A stretch of DNA of 64,000 bases. It comes from Bacillus sp. FJAT-49711. Lineage in GTDB: Bacteria; Bacillota; Bacilli; Bacillales; Bacillaceae_C. The notes below the pieces were generated by a model. The model did no database searches. It saw only the letters and a list, made by a program, of their open reading frames with translations, and was not told where the DNA came from. Below are positions 17,693 through 27,063 of the stretch, piece after piece. Positions within the stretch are counted from its first letter, which is position 1, and every line of letters begins with the position of its first letter. The position numbers were made by a program, and so were the translations under genes. The stretch covers positions 1,328,840 to 1,392,839 of the forward strand of contig NZ_JAGYPL010000001.1 in NCBI RefSeq assembly GCF_018343715.1, read 5' to 3'.

Positions 17693-18340
17693 CTATATAT
17701 TCTTATTTAAATATTGCAGAAAACGAGAAATATATTCAGTGTTTTTCGCGTTGGCAGGTACACAAATTACTTTTTCTTCATTCGGAACGAGACCACTCAG
17801 TATAGGGAAAGCGGATATATTAATCCCTGTAATATCTTCTTTATTTTCTTTAGAATAATGCAATTGGTCTTCTTGTACTGGCCAATCTGTAATTCCACTT
17901 GTTTGTTGAAAAGACATTAACTGATTTTGATCGTTCATATTATCATAAAAATCTTTGTCAACGATAAAGAAATCAATATATCCGGCAGAAAGTTCTGCCG
18001 CCATTTTTTGCATATCAATTCCTACCTGCATATCTAATGCATCACTAGAGGACTTCATCGTCTGTATAACGATATTCGATTTGTCTCTTTCTTTATCTGT
18101 CAAAAAGTCTTGGTAAAGCGTATCCTGAAACGTATCAATATACTCAGGATCATATATTCCCGTCATCATAACAACATTCAGTACAACTTCCTTCTTCGTT
18201 ACAATACTATGAGCCATAGAGGCGACTATAATGACAAGCACGATACCGCCGATAATAAAAAATTTATAATATTCCCAAATATATTTCGCTTTTTCAGATG
18301 TACTCATACCTGAAAGTATTTCTTTAAGAGGTTTTTTCAT
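17693..18340 (-). CDS. Membrane-anchored protein of unknown function
   Basis: 215 residues from MKKPLKEIL at 18340. A basic N-terminal segment of about 25 residues is followed by one strong transmembrane helix (GGIVLVIIVASMAHSIV, residues about 31-47) and then a 165-residue extracytoplasmic domain. That domain is rich in Asp, Gln and Met and lacks cysteine pairs. It contains a YIDFFIVDKDFYD segment that resembles periplasmic-binding-like proteins only loosely. I do not recognise the family. It lies 14 bp upstream of the SDR gene on the same strand. The open frame extends 18 codons further up, but the chosen ATG follows a GAAGTGAAG stretch. Confidence 0.7.
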   Translation of the reverse strand: MKKPLKEILSGMSTSEKAKYIWEYYKFFIIGGIVLVIIVASMAHSIVTKKEVVLNVVMMTGIYDPEYIDTFQDTLYQDFLTDKERDKSNIVIQTMKSSSDALDMQVGIDMQKMAAELSAGYIDFFIVDKDFYDNMNDQNQLMSFQQTSGITDWPVQEDQLHYSKENKEDITGINISAFPILSGLVPNEEKVICVPANAKNTEYISRFLQYLNKNI

Positions 18341-18540
18341 ATTCTTCACTTCTTTCTTCCTGCTGTTATTAGAAAAGGCCCTTTTCCGAAGCATTGTTGT
18401 TAATTGCTGTATTCCTAATTAATGAGAAAAGCTTCATCCTTGTAACTGAAAAATGCTAAAAAAGCTACTGGCTTAATAAGAACCGTTTCAAAAAGCCGGT
18501 CCTTGCGCTTTTACAAACAACAAACTTAAAGAAAGTAGCT

Positions 18541-19464
18541 TTAGAAAATATGCATGGCAACAAAAATGACTAAAGTTAACGTAAAAGAACTTAATAATGT
18601 TGTCGCGATAACTGTTTGAGAAGCAAATTCGGGTTCATTATTATACTCCTGCGCTATGATGGCACTATTTACTGATGTAGGCATTGCGGTTGAGATGAGC
18701 AAGGCTTGGGCAATAACTCCGTCCAATCCAAGCAAAAGTAAACCAATAAGAGCAATTACTGGTCCCACTACTAAACGATAAAAAATATTTAAATAAAGTG
18801 GAATATATGTAAAAGATATATTAATATGAGCAATTTGCGCCCCTACCGTAAGCAACGCCATAGCGATTAATGCATTTGAAATATATGATATAGGTGTAAG
18901 GATAAAATTTGGCAAGGGAACATTTAACACATTAAACAAAATTCCGATAAACATGGCGTAAAACAAAGGCATTTTAAAATAGCCTAAAACAGCTTTTAAT
19001 TTTCCACCATGCACTGACTTAAGAGCAACGACCCCGTAAGAAAAAGTTAGTGTATTTTGAAAGGCCATGACAGCAATTTGGATCGACATTGCAAAAGGAT
19101 CTTGTTTAAAAACTAAATCGTTAACAGGAATGCCATAGTTCCCGGAATTATAAAATATAATGCTGTTTGAAAAAGATAGTCTCATTTTATCGCTTAATTT
19201 ACATAGCTTCGCTGTAGCCATACTTAATACATACAATATCACAACAAATGCAAAACTGAACATGATTACTTGCAAAAATAACGATAAAGAGAAAGAGCTT
19301 TCATATAGTTTAATAAAAATAAGAGCTGGGCTCAAAAAATATATATTTATTTTTGCAAGTGTATAAAGATCAAGCTGAAAAATTCGCTGCATAATGATTC
19401 CAACAGCAATCAAAATAAATACAGGTAAAATGATATCAACAAATATAAAAAATAAATGTGCCAT
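18541..19464 (-). CDS. AEC-family (auxin efflux carrier type) permease
   Basis: 307 residues with about ten membrane helices in two inverted five-helix repeats, the membrane-transport (AEC) layout. The first half contains FYNSGNYGIPV, the polar Asn-Ser-Gly-Asn-Tyr-Gly motif in the crossover helix. The second half contains ISTAMPTSVNSAIIA, the equivalent crossover. Bacterial members export or import organic acids such as malate or malonate; the substrate here is unknown. An upstream in-frame ATG at 19485 has no Shine-Dalgarno, while GAAGAAGAG precedes 19464. No partner gene is adjacent. Confidence 0.85.
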   Translation of the reverse strand: MAHLFFIFVDIILPVFILIAVGIIMQRIFQLDLYTLAKINIYFLSPALIFIKLYESSFSLSLFLQVIMFSFAFVVILYVLSMATAKLCKLSDKMRLSFSNSIIFYNSGNYGIPVNDLVFKQDPFAMSIQIAVMAFQNTLTFSYGVVALKSVHGGKLKAVLGYFKMPLFYAMFIGILFNVLNVPLPNFILTPISYISNALIAMALLTVGAQIAHINISFTYIPLYLNIFYRLVVGPVIALIGLLLLGLDGVIAQALLISTAMPTSVNSAIIAQEYNNEPEFASQTVIATTLLSSFTLTLVIFVAMHIF

Positions 19465-19542
19465 TCCGGTTATCTCTTCTTCCATTATACAAACGTATTC
19501 TACTAAAATCTAATTCGACAAATTCCTTGTAATTCCTGCTAA

Positions 19543-19576
19543 AAAAAAGACGTCCATTGAAATAGACGCCTTTCAA
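19543..19576 (-). terminator. Terminator of the amino-acid ABC operon
   Basis: Minus-strand AGGCGTC / GACGTCT hairpin (one G-T pair) followed by eight T residues, three bases after the ATPase stop codon. Confidence 0.75.
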
Positions 19577-19578
19577 AT

Positions 19579-20301
19579 TTAAAGCACTTTACTTAAAAAT
19601 GATTGTGTTCGTTCATGCTGTGGATTGGAGAATAGCTCATTCGGTACATTTTCCTCCACTATATAGCCATTATCCATAAAAATAACACGGTCACCGACTT
19701 CACGTGCAAAGCCCATTTCATGTGTTACGACAATCATTGTCATGCCTTCCTTTGCAAGCTGCTTCATAACCTCAAGCACTTCTCCAACCATCTCAGGATC
19801 TAATGCAGAAGTTGGTTCATCAAACAGCATAATCTTTGGTTCCATTGCCAATGCTCTAGCGATGGCAACACGTTGTTTTTGCCCCCCCGAAAGAGAATCT
19901 GGATAGGCATCCGCTTTATCAGATAAGCCAACTTTCGCTAAAAGTTCCTTTGCTTTTTTTTCAGCTTCCTCTTTCTTCATTCCTTTAACATTTATCGGTG
20001 CAAGTGTAATGTTTTGAAGAATTGTTTTATGCGGAAATAAGTTAAAATGCTGAAAAACCATTCCAACATTTTTTCGAATTTCATTTATGTCTGTCTTCTT
20101 ATCTGTTAAGTCCTTGCCTGTTACAACAACTTGCCCGCCTGAAACAGATTCGAGCAAATTCAAACAACGGATAAAAGTAGATTTTCCAGATCCTGAAGGG
20201 CCAATAACGACGACTACTTCCTGTGGCTTTACTTCAAGAGAGATATCTTTTAAAACTTCATTATTTCCAAAAGATTTCTTTAAATGTTTTACGGAGATCA
20301 T
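19579..20301 (-). CDS. Polar amino-acid ABC transporter ATPase (GlnQ-like)
   Basis: 240 residues, a single ABC domain. Walker [10 protein letters not shown] near residue 34, Q-loop [10 protein letters not shown], signature [16 protein letters not shown] near 134, Walker [14 protein letters not shown], and the switch VTHEMGFA are all intact. It powers uptake of a polar amino acid such as glutamine, cystine or arginine. The start overlaps the permease stop by four bases (ATGA), showing translational coupling, with GAAAGGAG upstream. It is the last gene of a three-gene operon: binding protein, permease, ATPase. Confidence 0.93.
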   Translation of the reverse strand: MISVKHLKKSFGNNEVLKDISLEVKPQEVVVVIGPSGSGKSTFIRCLNLLESVSGGQVVVTGKDLTDKKTDINEIRKNVGMVFQHFNLFPHKTILQNITLAPINVKGMKKEEAEKKAKELLAKVGLSDKADAYPDSLSGGQKQRVAIARALAMEPKIMLFDEPTSALDPEMVGEVLEVMKQLAKEGMTMIVVTHEMGFAREVGDRVIFMDNGYIVEENVPNELFSNPQHERTQSFLSKVL

Positions 20302-20957
20302 TCGGTCTTCAGTCTCCTTTCAATATGATCCATTAAATAAGTAAGTGACAGCGTTAATACTAAATAAATAAGGGAAACAAATATATAAGGCTCCCACACC
20401 CTCATATATTGAGAACCGGCTACACGTCCCCAATACATTAATTCTGGTGCGGCGATGATAGCTGCAAGAGATGTTTCTTTTAATAACGTAATGAATTCAT
20501 TTCCAAGTGGTGGAATCATTCGTTTAATTGCCTGTGGTAAAATAACATGCCTCATTGCTTGAGCATGCGTCATCCCTAGAGAACGAGCTGCTTCTGTTTG
20601 CCCTTTATCAATGGACTGAATGCCTGCACGAAATATCTCAGATATATAGGCTGCTGAATTTAAAGCCAGTGCAATAATAGCAGATACAATTGGGTTGGCT
20701 GGAGACATAAATAGTGGAACAATAGCAAAATGCATTAACAGAATTTGCACGAGGAACGGTGTACCCCTAAAAAAATTAATATACCATACAAAAGGAAAAC
20801 GAATAAATGGTTTATTGGACATTTTCCCTAATCCAATGATCAATCCTAATATGAGACCTAAAGAAATACCGGCAATTGTAAAGCCCAGGGTTAATAATGT
20901 TCCTTTTATAAATAACGGTAAATAATCGATAATGATATCAAATCTAATATTTCCCAT
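20298..20957 (-). CDS. Polar amino-acid ABC transporter permease (HisM/GlnP type)
   Basis: 219 residues with five to six membrane helices. The EAA loop that docks with the ATPase is seen as [33 protein letters not shown], residues about 141-173. Permeases of this type work as homodimers when only one is encoded, as here. The start has AAAGGAG eight bases upstream. It overlaps the ATPase gene downstream and is 130 bp from the binding-protein gene; a hairpin in that gap may lower expression of permease and ATPase relative to the binding protein. Confidence 0.93.
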   Translation of the reverse strand: MGNIRFDIIIDYLPLFIKGTLLTLGFTIAGISLGLILGLIIGLGKMSNKPFIRFPFVWYINFFRGTPFLVQILLMHFAIVPLFMSPANPIVSAIIALALNSAAYISEIFRAGIQSIDKGQTEAARSLGMTHAQAMRHVILPQAIKRMIPPLGNEFITLLKETSLAAIIAAPELMYWGRVAGSQYMRVWEPYIFVSLIYLVLTLSLTYLMDHIERRLKTE

Positions 20958-21011
20958 GATGGCAGCTCCTTTCTACTTATTTTTATATATTTTTCTGAAT
21001 AATGTCATCTC

Positions 21012-21057
21012 ATGAAAAGCGGCTGTCTACTGGCAAAGAGCCGTAGGACAGCCACTA
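21012..21057 (-). terminator. Intra-operon hairpin between binding protein and permease genes
   Basis: GCGGCTGTC(C) arms pair with GGACAGCC across a short inner stem (GGCAAAGAGCC). On the minus strand it is followed by GCTTTT only, so it is a weak terminator or mRNA-stabilising hairpin. Confidence 0.55.
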
Positions 21058-21087
21058 CATTAATAATAGAATCTAATTACTATTTAA

Positions 21088-21939
21088 TCAATCTTCTTTT
21101 AATGTCTCTATATAATTTTTTGCATCTTTTAAAGATTCAAGATTTGGTTCTTCATCAAACCACTTTTTGTAAATTTCTGTATACTTTCCATTATCAAACA
21201 ATGTATTTAAAGCTTTATCAAAATCTTCTTTATAAGGGCTGCCTTTTTGGAATGCAATCCCGTAGTATTCAGGCTTAAAGCGTTCTTTATCTTCGACTGA
21301 CTGAATATTGCTATCAGGGTTTTGTTTAATATATTCCTCGGCAACAGGCTTGTCTGTTACAGCGGCGTCCACAGTTCCACTTAGCAGCGCTTGGAACATT
21401 AGACCTGAAGATTCATATTTAGAAATGTTTTTGGCGTTTTGTCCTACAACAGATTCTGCTGCCTCAGCACCAGTCGTTCCGTTTTGGACACCGACCTTTA
21501 GATTTTTTAAATCTTCGGCGTTTTTAACTTCTATATTATCTTTAAATAAAATTAAGAACCCTTCAGACTCATAATATGGAATGGAAAAATCATATGATTG
21601 CAAACGATCCTTTTTAATCGTAATTCCTGACATACCGATATCCAAATCTTTCGTATCGAGACCTGCTAGCATTGAATCCCAGCCTGTATTTTTCATATCA
21701 ATTTTATATCCTGCTTCTTCACCAAGAGCATGGATTAACTCAACATCAAATCCTGTAAGTTCTCCCTTTTCAACTAATTCAAAAGGAGGGAATGTTGCTT
21801 CTGTCCCAACATGTAGTATTTTCTTTTCATCCTTACTGCCATTTTTATTAGAATCGTCTTGCGATGTGCCACAAGCTGCTAACAATAATGCAGAACTGGC
21901 GGCAAGCGCAAATAATGATTTTTTGAATGAGACTTTCAT
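21088..21939 (-). CDS. Polar amino-acid ABC transporter substrate-binding lipoprotein
   Basis: 283 residues. The signal peptide ends in a lipobox (LLLAACGTS, Cys near residue 23), so the protein is lipid-anchored outside the membrane. The mature part is a family 3 binding protein: LHVGTEATFPPFE, GFDVELIHALG, the GMSGITIKKDR segment that closes on the ligand amino group, and VGVQNGTTGAEA. Ligand is a polar amino acid; exact specificity is not evident. The start chosen is the ATG at 21939, after AAGGGG. A sigma-A promoter precedes it. It is the first gene of the operon. Confidence 0.93.
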   Translation of the reverse strand: MKVSFKKSLFALAASSALLLAACGTSQDDSNKNGSKDEKKILHVGTEATFPPFELVEKGELTGFDVELIHALGEEAGYKIDMKNTGWDSMLAGLDTKDLDIGMSGITIKKDRLQSYDFSIPYYESEGFLILFKDNIEVKNAEDLKNLKVGVQNGTTGAEAAESVVGQNAKNISKYESSGLMFQALLSGTVDAAVTDKPVAEEYIKQNPDSNIQSVEDKERFKPEYYGIAFQKGSPYKEDFDKALNTLFDNGKYTEIYKKWFDEEPNLESLKDAKNYIETLKED

Positions 21940-21973
21940 CGTGCCAACCCCTTGTAATGTATTCAATATAAGT

Positions 21974-22002
21974 ATAATAGCTTGTATTTAAGGAGTTTAC
22001 AA
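21974..22002 (-). promoter_or_regulatory. Sigma-A promoter of the amino-acid ABC operon
   Basis: Minus-strand TTGTAA and TATTAT separated by 17 bp, about 35 bp before the binding-protein start codon. Confidence 0.55.
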
Positions 22003-22075
22003 GTGCTTTTCTATATTTTTATTTATAATTTTTGTATATTTATTCATAATTAGATAGGAAAGTCGTTACATCATT

Positions 22076-22531
22076 TCAAAAACTATTGGCTCTATTCAAC
22101 GATTGAAATAGCTTCCATATAATAATCAGATAAAGAAAATATCCTATGAAAGAGATGCTGTGATTCCATGAGTCACCATGCCTGAAAAGTCCCAATTCTT
22201 CCGAAATCATTTCACCTATAGGAACAATAAAACAAATCATTAATATGACTATGAATCTTTCTAACTTGTTTATTTTCATCATGGATAATAAATATAACCA
22301 TGTCAGCATTGGAAGGATGCAAAATGTAAAAGCAATATTTATTGAAAAGATATTAGGAAATGGACGAATCGGAAACTCATAATAACCGTTGCTCACATAA
22401 AAGAAATCTAAAAAAGTCCCAAGTAAAGCAGCTGTAGCAATAGTAATAAAATATGGAATACGTCTATTTGAAAATAATATTTTTTGCCATTGCCGCGAGT
22501 TCGAGTTTTTCCAATGCTTCACAATAGTCAC
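22076..22531 (-). CDS. CBO0543-like small integral membrane protein
   Basis: Up to 151 residues with about four membrane helices. The NGYYEFPIRPFPNIFSINIAFTF stretch and the following ILPMLTWLYL segment resemble the CBO0543 family of Firmicutes membrane proteins, whose function is unknown. The first start is GTG at 22531, but AGAAGG lies eight bases before a second GTG at 22522, so that start is equally possible. Its 5' end overlaps the 3' end of the DUF2515 gene by about 60-68 bp on the same strand, an unusually long overlap implying coupling. Confidence 0.7.
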   Translation of the reverse strand: MTIVKHWKNSNSRQWQKILFSNRRIPYFITIATAALLGTFLDFFYVSNGYYEFPIRPFPNIFSINIAFTFCILPMLTWLYLLSMMKINKLERFIVILMICFIVPIGEMISEELGLFRHGDSWNHSISFIGYFLYLIIIWKLFQSLNRANSF

Positions 22532-23525
22532 CTTCTATTTCTCCTTTGATTTCTAAATCATCTTTCAGCAAATATTGGATTACATCCGATTGAACAAACC
22601 AATCACCTATTTCTGCAGCAGGATGCTGGACATTATTCCATGCCATTCTCAAAATAGGACTATATAATTTTGCCTCACCTTTTTTCACTTTGCATTTATT
22701 TAAACGACGAGACAGTTTACCAGGCACCCCTTCATTAATATCATTAAATACATCCTTCCAATAATCTTTTCGTGAGCCAGTATGAGGGTTGGAAATAGCC
22801 CAATGAAAAAATTTTCCGAACTGTTCTCCACTATTAAAAAGAATATAATATAATCTTTTGCCGAGCATAATTCTCTCATGCAACGAATCAAATTGATGGA
22901 GGGTCTGCCCTAATAAGGTAATTTTTTTGCCTTTATAAAAAGGAAATAGAATATGATTGAACGATAAAATATCTTGTAAAAAAAACTGAAGCGAATTTAG
23001 CACTTTATCTTTATACTTGGGATTACGAATAATACGGTGCTCCAAATAGCTTTGTTCATTAATGATTTGTGCAATCGCAAGCACGTAACAATCATTATAA
23101 TGCCAATAATGCTCCCAATTGGCTTGCATAAAAACCGATACATTTAAATATGGCAAAAGATAAAATAGACCTTTATTTCTTTTCCGGCACTCTGCATACA
23201 ATAAAAACTGCGGAAATGCATCTTGAAAAATCAGCCAATTTCCACGCTCCAAGAAAGAAAAAAATACATTTTTTGTTTCAACACTCATTAGTTTAGAAAC
23301 AAGGTCCCCTTTCAAATCGGTCATATTCCAACCGCCATTTCTTGAAACCATATGTCCTAAAAATGCCCAATGAATCTCAGGATAGCTGCAAAAAAAATCA
23401 AGATATGCCTTCGTTCTTGTTATATTATTTACATTCCATCGAGCAGTTTGTGAGCGTATACTATTAAGAATTTGTTTTTCTTCCATAGTCAAGAACTTCT
23501 CACTTATCGGAATTCTCCGCCGCAT
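22464..23525 (-). CDS. DUF2515-family protein (YppC-like)
   Basis: Up to 353 residues, soluble, Trp- and Tyr-rich. The HTGSRKDYWKDVFND motif near residue 272 and the PILRMAWNNVQHPAAEIGDW stretch near residue 307 are hallmarks, as I recall them, of DUF2515, typified by B. subtilis YppC; function unknown. The exact start is uncertain: the upstream ATG at 23525 lacks a clear Shine-Dalgarno, and a later ATG (residue 14) follows GTGAGAAG. It is divergent from the squalene-hopene cyclase gene and overlaps the CBO0543-like gene downstream. Confidence 0.75.
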   Translation of the reverse strand: MRRRIPISEKFLTMEEKQILNSIRSQTARWNVNNITRTKAYLDFFCSYPEIHWAFLGHMVSRNGGWNMTDLKGDLVSKLMSVETKNVFFSFLERGNWLIFQDAFPQFLLYAECRKRNKGLFYLLPYLNVSVFMQANWEHYWHYNDCYVLAIAQIINEQSYLEHRIIRNPKYKDKVLNSLQFFLQDILSFNHILFPFYKGKKITLLGQTLHQFDSLHERIMLGKRLYYILFNSGEQFGKFFHWAISNPHTGSRKDYWKDVFNDINEGVPGKLSRRLNKCKVKKGEAKLYSPILRMAWNNVQHPAAEIGDWFVQSDVIQYLLKDDLEIKGEIEGDYCEALEKLELAAMAKNIIFK

Positions 23526-23683
23526 TTTTATTAACTCAGACTTTAAGATAGTTAACTTTTCAGGCAGCCTATTCTTTCTTTTTATTTTTTTCTGAAATAA
23601 AATGATTGATCACCTCCATGATGAATCCTTTATTTTATTCAAGAATATGTATATGGATATAAACCTAAAGGAGAGTTGTTTTT

Positions 23684-25561
23684 GTGGAAAAGCATCATGT
23701 AAAACAACATATGAAAAGTTTGATTAATACACTTAAAAAAGATCAATTGGCTGATGGGTCTTGGGATTATGCGTTTGATACTGGGATATCCACAGATGCT
23801 TACATGATTATTTTATTAAGGACTTTGGGAATAAATGATGAAGAGTTAATTTTGGAATTAACGGAGAGTATTTTGAGCAAACAGGAGAAAAATGGGTCAT
23901 GGAAATTATATTACGATGAAGAAGAAGGAAATGTTACCCCTGCTGTAGAGGCCTATTATTCACTTCTATATTCAGGCTATTATAAAAAAAGCGACGAACC
24001 ACTAAGAAATGCGAAAAAGTATATATTAGCCCATGGCGGTATCGAAAAAGCACATATGTTTACGAAAATAATGCTGGCATTAACCGGACAAACTCCACAA
24101 AAAATCCACTTTCCAGTACCAGTAGAATTCATACTTTTACCGTCCTCCTTTCCATTAAATTTCTTTGATATTTCATCTTTTGGAAGGGCAAATTTAGCTC
24201 CTCTAATGATTTTAGCTGCTAATAAGTATAGTAAAAAAACAAAAAAAAGTCCGGATTTATCAGATTTATATCTTTCTAGATCCGATGAATTTTTCAATTG
24301 GACGGAAACACGTGAATCAAGAAGTATTTTTTCAACGATTGAGCAAGGGATCAAAAGTATAATTGGTTTGCCACAACACATCCACTCACTAGCCATCCAA
24401 AGGGCAAAACAATATATGCTTGATCGTATAGAACCAGATGGTACTTTTTACAATTATTTCAGTGCTACATTTTTAATGATATTTGCTTTATTGTCTTTAG
24501 GGCATAAACGAAAAGACCCTTTTATTGTGAAAGCAGTCGAGGGGTTAAAAGCGATGAAAAGTAAAATTAATGGGCATACACATATGCAATATACAACCGC
24601 GAATGTTTGGAACACATCTTTAATAAGCTTTACACTCCAAAAGGCAGGAATCTCTTCTGATGATCCGATGATTACAAAAGCAAATGATTATTTACTTAGT
24701 AGACAACAATATAAATATGGAGATTGGGCAATTCACGCTCCGGGGATTCCACCAGGTGGCTGGGGCTTTTCAGATATTGATACGATGGAGCCCGATGTTG
24801 ATGATACGACAGCATCGTTGCGTGCCATTTCTCCCCTCGTTCAACAAGATGCACAATATCGCGATTCATGGGATAAAGGCGTATATTGGGTCACTTCCAT
24901 GCAAAATTCAGATGGTGGCTGGCCAGCATTCGAAAGGAATGTAGACAAAAAAATATTTAACTTAATGCCCATTGAAGGTGCGAGGTTTTTATTGGGAGAT
25001 CCAAGCAGCGCGGACTTAACAGGCAGAACGCTTGAATTTCTTGGTCACTATACAAATCTACCGAAGAATACGAAAATGATAGAGAGCGGGAAAGACTGGC
25101 TTTTAAAAGACCAAAAAAAAGATGGATCATGGTATGGCCGCTGGGGAATTTGTTATATTTACGGGACATGGGCTGCTATTACAGGTCTTATGGCATCGGG
25201 AGGCGAGCCAAAGGACGCCAACATTCAAAAAGCCATTAATTGGTTGAAAAGTATACAAAATAAGGACGGCGGCTGGGGTGAATCGTGCCAAAGTGATTTC
25301 AATCATACGTATATTCCTCTTCGTGCGAGTAATATCACCCAAACGGCCTGGGCAGTAGATACATTGATTGCAGTTCACAATAAACCTACTCAAGAAATTC
25401 AATCTGGAATTATGTATCTGAAAGATGCCATTCTAAAGAATAACTGGACTGTCGATTACCCGGTCGGTCAAGGAATGGGTGACGCATTCTACATTCATTA
25501 TCATAGTTATAAATATATTTTTCCGTTATTGACTTTGGCTAATTATGATAAAAAGTACTGA
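23684..25561 (+). CDS. shc: Squalene-hopene cyclase family terpene cyclase (sporulenol-synthase type)
   Basis: 625 residues, full length for the family. The catalytic acid motif DVDD (DxDD) is at residues 371-374 within MEPDVDDTTA. Several QW repeats follow, such as QNSDGGWPAF, QKKDGSWYGRWG and QNKDGGWGE. The enzyme cyclises a linear C30 or C35 isoprenoid at the membrane. In Bacillus the homologue SqhC makes sporulenol from tetraprenyl-beta-curcumene in spores, and hopanoid formation is the alternative. The start is GTG at 23684, with AAAGGAGAG eight bases upstream. The stop codon abuts the right end of a TnpB element, so the native terminator is gone or lies beyond. Confidence 0.92.
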   Translation: MEKHHVKQHMKSLINTLKKDQLADGSWDYAFDTGISTDAYMIILLRTLGINDEELILELTESILSKQEKNGSWKLYYDEEEGNVTPAVEAYYSLLYSGYYKKSDEPLRNAKKYILAHGGIEKAHMFTKIMLALTGQTPQKIHFPVPVEFILLPSSFPLNFFDISSFGRANLAPLMILAANKYSKKTKKSPDLSDLYLSRSDEFFNWTETRESRSIFSTIEQGIKSIIGLPQHIHSLAIQRAKQYMLDRIEPDGTFYNYFSATFLMIFALLSLGHKRKDPFIVKAVEGLKAMKSKINGHTHMQYTTANVWNTSLISFTLQKAGISSDDPMITKANDYLLSRQQYKYGDWAIHAPGIPPGGWGFSDIDTMEPDVDDTTASLRAISPLVQQDAQYRDSWDKGVYWVTSMQNSDGGWPAFERNVDKKIFNLMPIEGARFLLGDPSSADLTGRTLEFLGHYTNLPKNTKMIESGKDWLLKDQKKDGSWYGRWGICYIYGTWAAITGLMASGGEPKDANIQKAINWLKSIQNKDGGWGESCQSDFNHTYIPLRASNITQTAWAVDTLIAVHNKPTQEIQSGIMYLKDAILKNNWTVDYPVGQGMGDAFYIHYHSYKYIFPLLTLANYDKKY

Positions 25562-25700
25562 TTATGAACCTCCCACGATTAAAATCGCGGGTTTCAGGGT
25601 TGGTGCTAATGCACATTGACCACTCGTGGCTGGGAACACACAGCCGCTATGCCGTTTGCGAATGCATTCGGCACTACTTTTCTTAAGATATTTGCTGCTG
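25562..25700 (-). ncRNA. Putative TnpB-associated omega (reRNA) RNA
   Basis: In IS200/IS605 elements the guide RNA comes from the 3' end of tnpB through the right end of the element and into flanking DNA. Here that span holds the last tnpB codons and the right-end hairpin CCCGCGATTTTAATCGTGGG. By position only; the 5' limit is arbitrary. Confidence 0.35.
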
Positions 25701-27063
25701 CATTAATATCGGCATTTATGATTGTGTTGTTTTTCGTACGGTAAAGCCCACGTTTCACCCTTTTTCCGCTGAATGGATGGTTCGTCTGATTCCCCAATTT
25801 GTAGGTCGGAATAAGATCGCCATCTAGAAAACTGGCCCGTGACGTGTAGCTTTCTTCCGTTAGGATGACGGCTATGCCTTTCTCGTTGGCTTTATAGGTA
25901 ATAAGCTCAATGAACAACGCATGAGGGATTTGAACAAAATGCTGGTTGTTGCGTTTGCCCATATTACTGTTTTGTTTCCAATCTTTATTTTTTCCAATGA
26001 TGATGGTGTCTACATTGTTTTCCACGGCTATTTTCAAGATATGAAAACTGACTTTATGGAAAAAGTCTTTCATTTTCCGATGCCGTTTAGCATGTAATGT
26101 CGATAGTTTTTTAGAATGAAATGGCCCTTCTTTTGGCTTTTGTCCATTGCGGAGTGCCGCGTAATGAAAGGCACGCATTTTGTTGTACCATTGGCTGGTT
26201 GATTTTATTACGCCGCCTTTGAAAAGAACGGGCGCATTTTTTGTATTAAACGCGATTGCAGAGATATTATCAATGCCTAGATCCATGCTCATACAACGTT
26301 CTTTTTTAACGGGAACTTCTTTCTTAAATCCGACTAGAAAGATGACTTCAACGGTAAAACCGTCATACTTTGTAATGATTCTGACCTGTTGAAAGGCAGC
26401 ATTCTGCAGGGCCAGTTTACCAATATTCAGCCTCATTTTTGTTTTTGGAAAACGAAGAAATTTTCCATCTTGAATTTTACAAATCTGATTGGAAAGAATG
26501 GCTTCTTTTCTCCCGCCTTTTGGCAGGTAGCCCGGAATAGAGGGTGCTCCTTTGAATTTTTCAGGATTTGCTTTGTATGTTTTTAAACTTTTGAAAAAAC
26601 TTTTCCAGTTCTGAATGACATTTCGAATGACTTGTTGATTCATTTGACCCGGAAGGGAATAGTAGTCTGGTTGCTTGATTACTTTAAATAAGCAATCTAG
26701 AAAATGGGATCCTAAAAAAGAGTTGTCTTTGGAAGGGAGTTCAAACAAGTTTGGCTTCCATTCTTTTTGTTCTGCCATAGGCTTTAATTTTTCTTTGGCC
26801 AATCTTTTGTGGTGCGAATTGATTTGACGTTCATTCATTTTTTCCATATTATTTTTAAGCGTGTTCATCACTTCTTGTTGAAGTGGTTGCAATTTTTTGC
26901 TACTATGCAAAGCTGTATATACTTGTCTTATGTAAAAATTTGAAGCGTTATACAAATTATTGCTCTGGAAGAAAAGTTCATTGAAATAAGGGTGTAGTCG
27001 ATGGCCTTTCATAATGTTTATTTGATAGGTTCTGTAATCTCTTTTAAGAATTTTATTTATCAT
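25606..27063 (-). CDS. tnpB: TnpB-family RNA-guided nuclease / IS605 OrfB, zinc-finger-less variant
   Basis: 485 residues from MINKILKRD at 27063, with GGAGGTG upstream (the frame is open for six more codons; numbering below counts from 27081). The RuvC-like core shows the first Asp in MSMDLGIDN (267) and the last Asp in NADINAAAN (458). The segment that usually carries the second acidic residue reads IIIGKNKDW, with Gly at 363 in place of Glu. Nearby EESYTSRAS (409-410) offers an alternative Glu. The CxxC pairs of the zinc finger are absent: only four cysteines occur, none paired. TnpB uses a guide RNA from the element's right end to cut DNA and so maintain the element. No internal stop is seen, so it may be active. 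Confidence 0.85.
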   Translation of the reverse strand: MINKILKRDYRTYQINIMKGHRLHPYFNELFFQSNNLYNASNFYIRQVYTALHSSKKLQPLQQEVMNTLKNNMEKMNERQINSHHKRLAKEKLKPMAEQKEWKPNLFELPSKDNSFLGSHFLDCLFKVIKQPDYYSLPGQMNQQVIRNVIQNWKSFFKSLKTYKANPEKFKGAPSIPGYLPKGGRKEAILSNQICKIQDGKFLRFPKTKMRLNIGKLALQNAAFQQVRIITKYDGFTVEVIFLVGFKKEVPVKKERCMSMDLGIDNISAIAFNTKNAPVLFKGGVIKSTSQWYNKMRAFHYAALRNGQKPKEGPFHSKKLSTLHAKRHRKMKDFFHKVSFHILKIAVENNVDTIIIGKNKDWKQNSNMGKRNNQHFVQIPHALFIELITYKANEKGIAVILTEESYTSRASFLDGDLIPTYKLGNQTNHPFSGKRVKRGLYRTKNNTIINADINAAANILRKVVPNAFANGIAAVCSQPRVVNVH

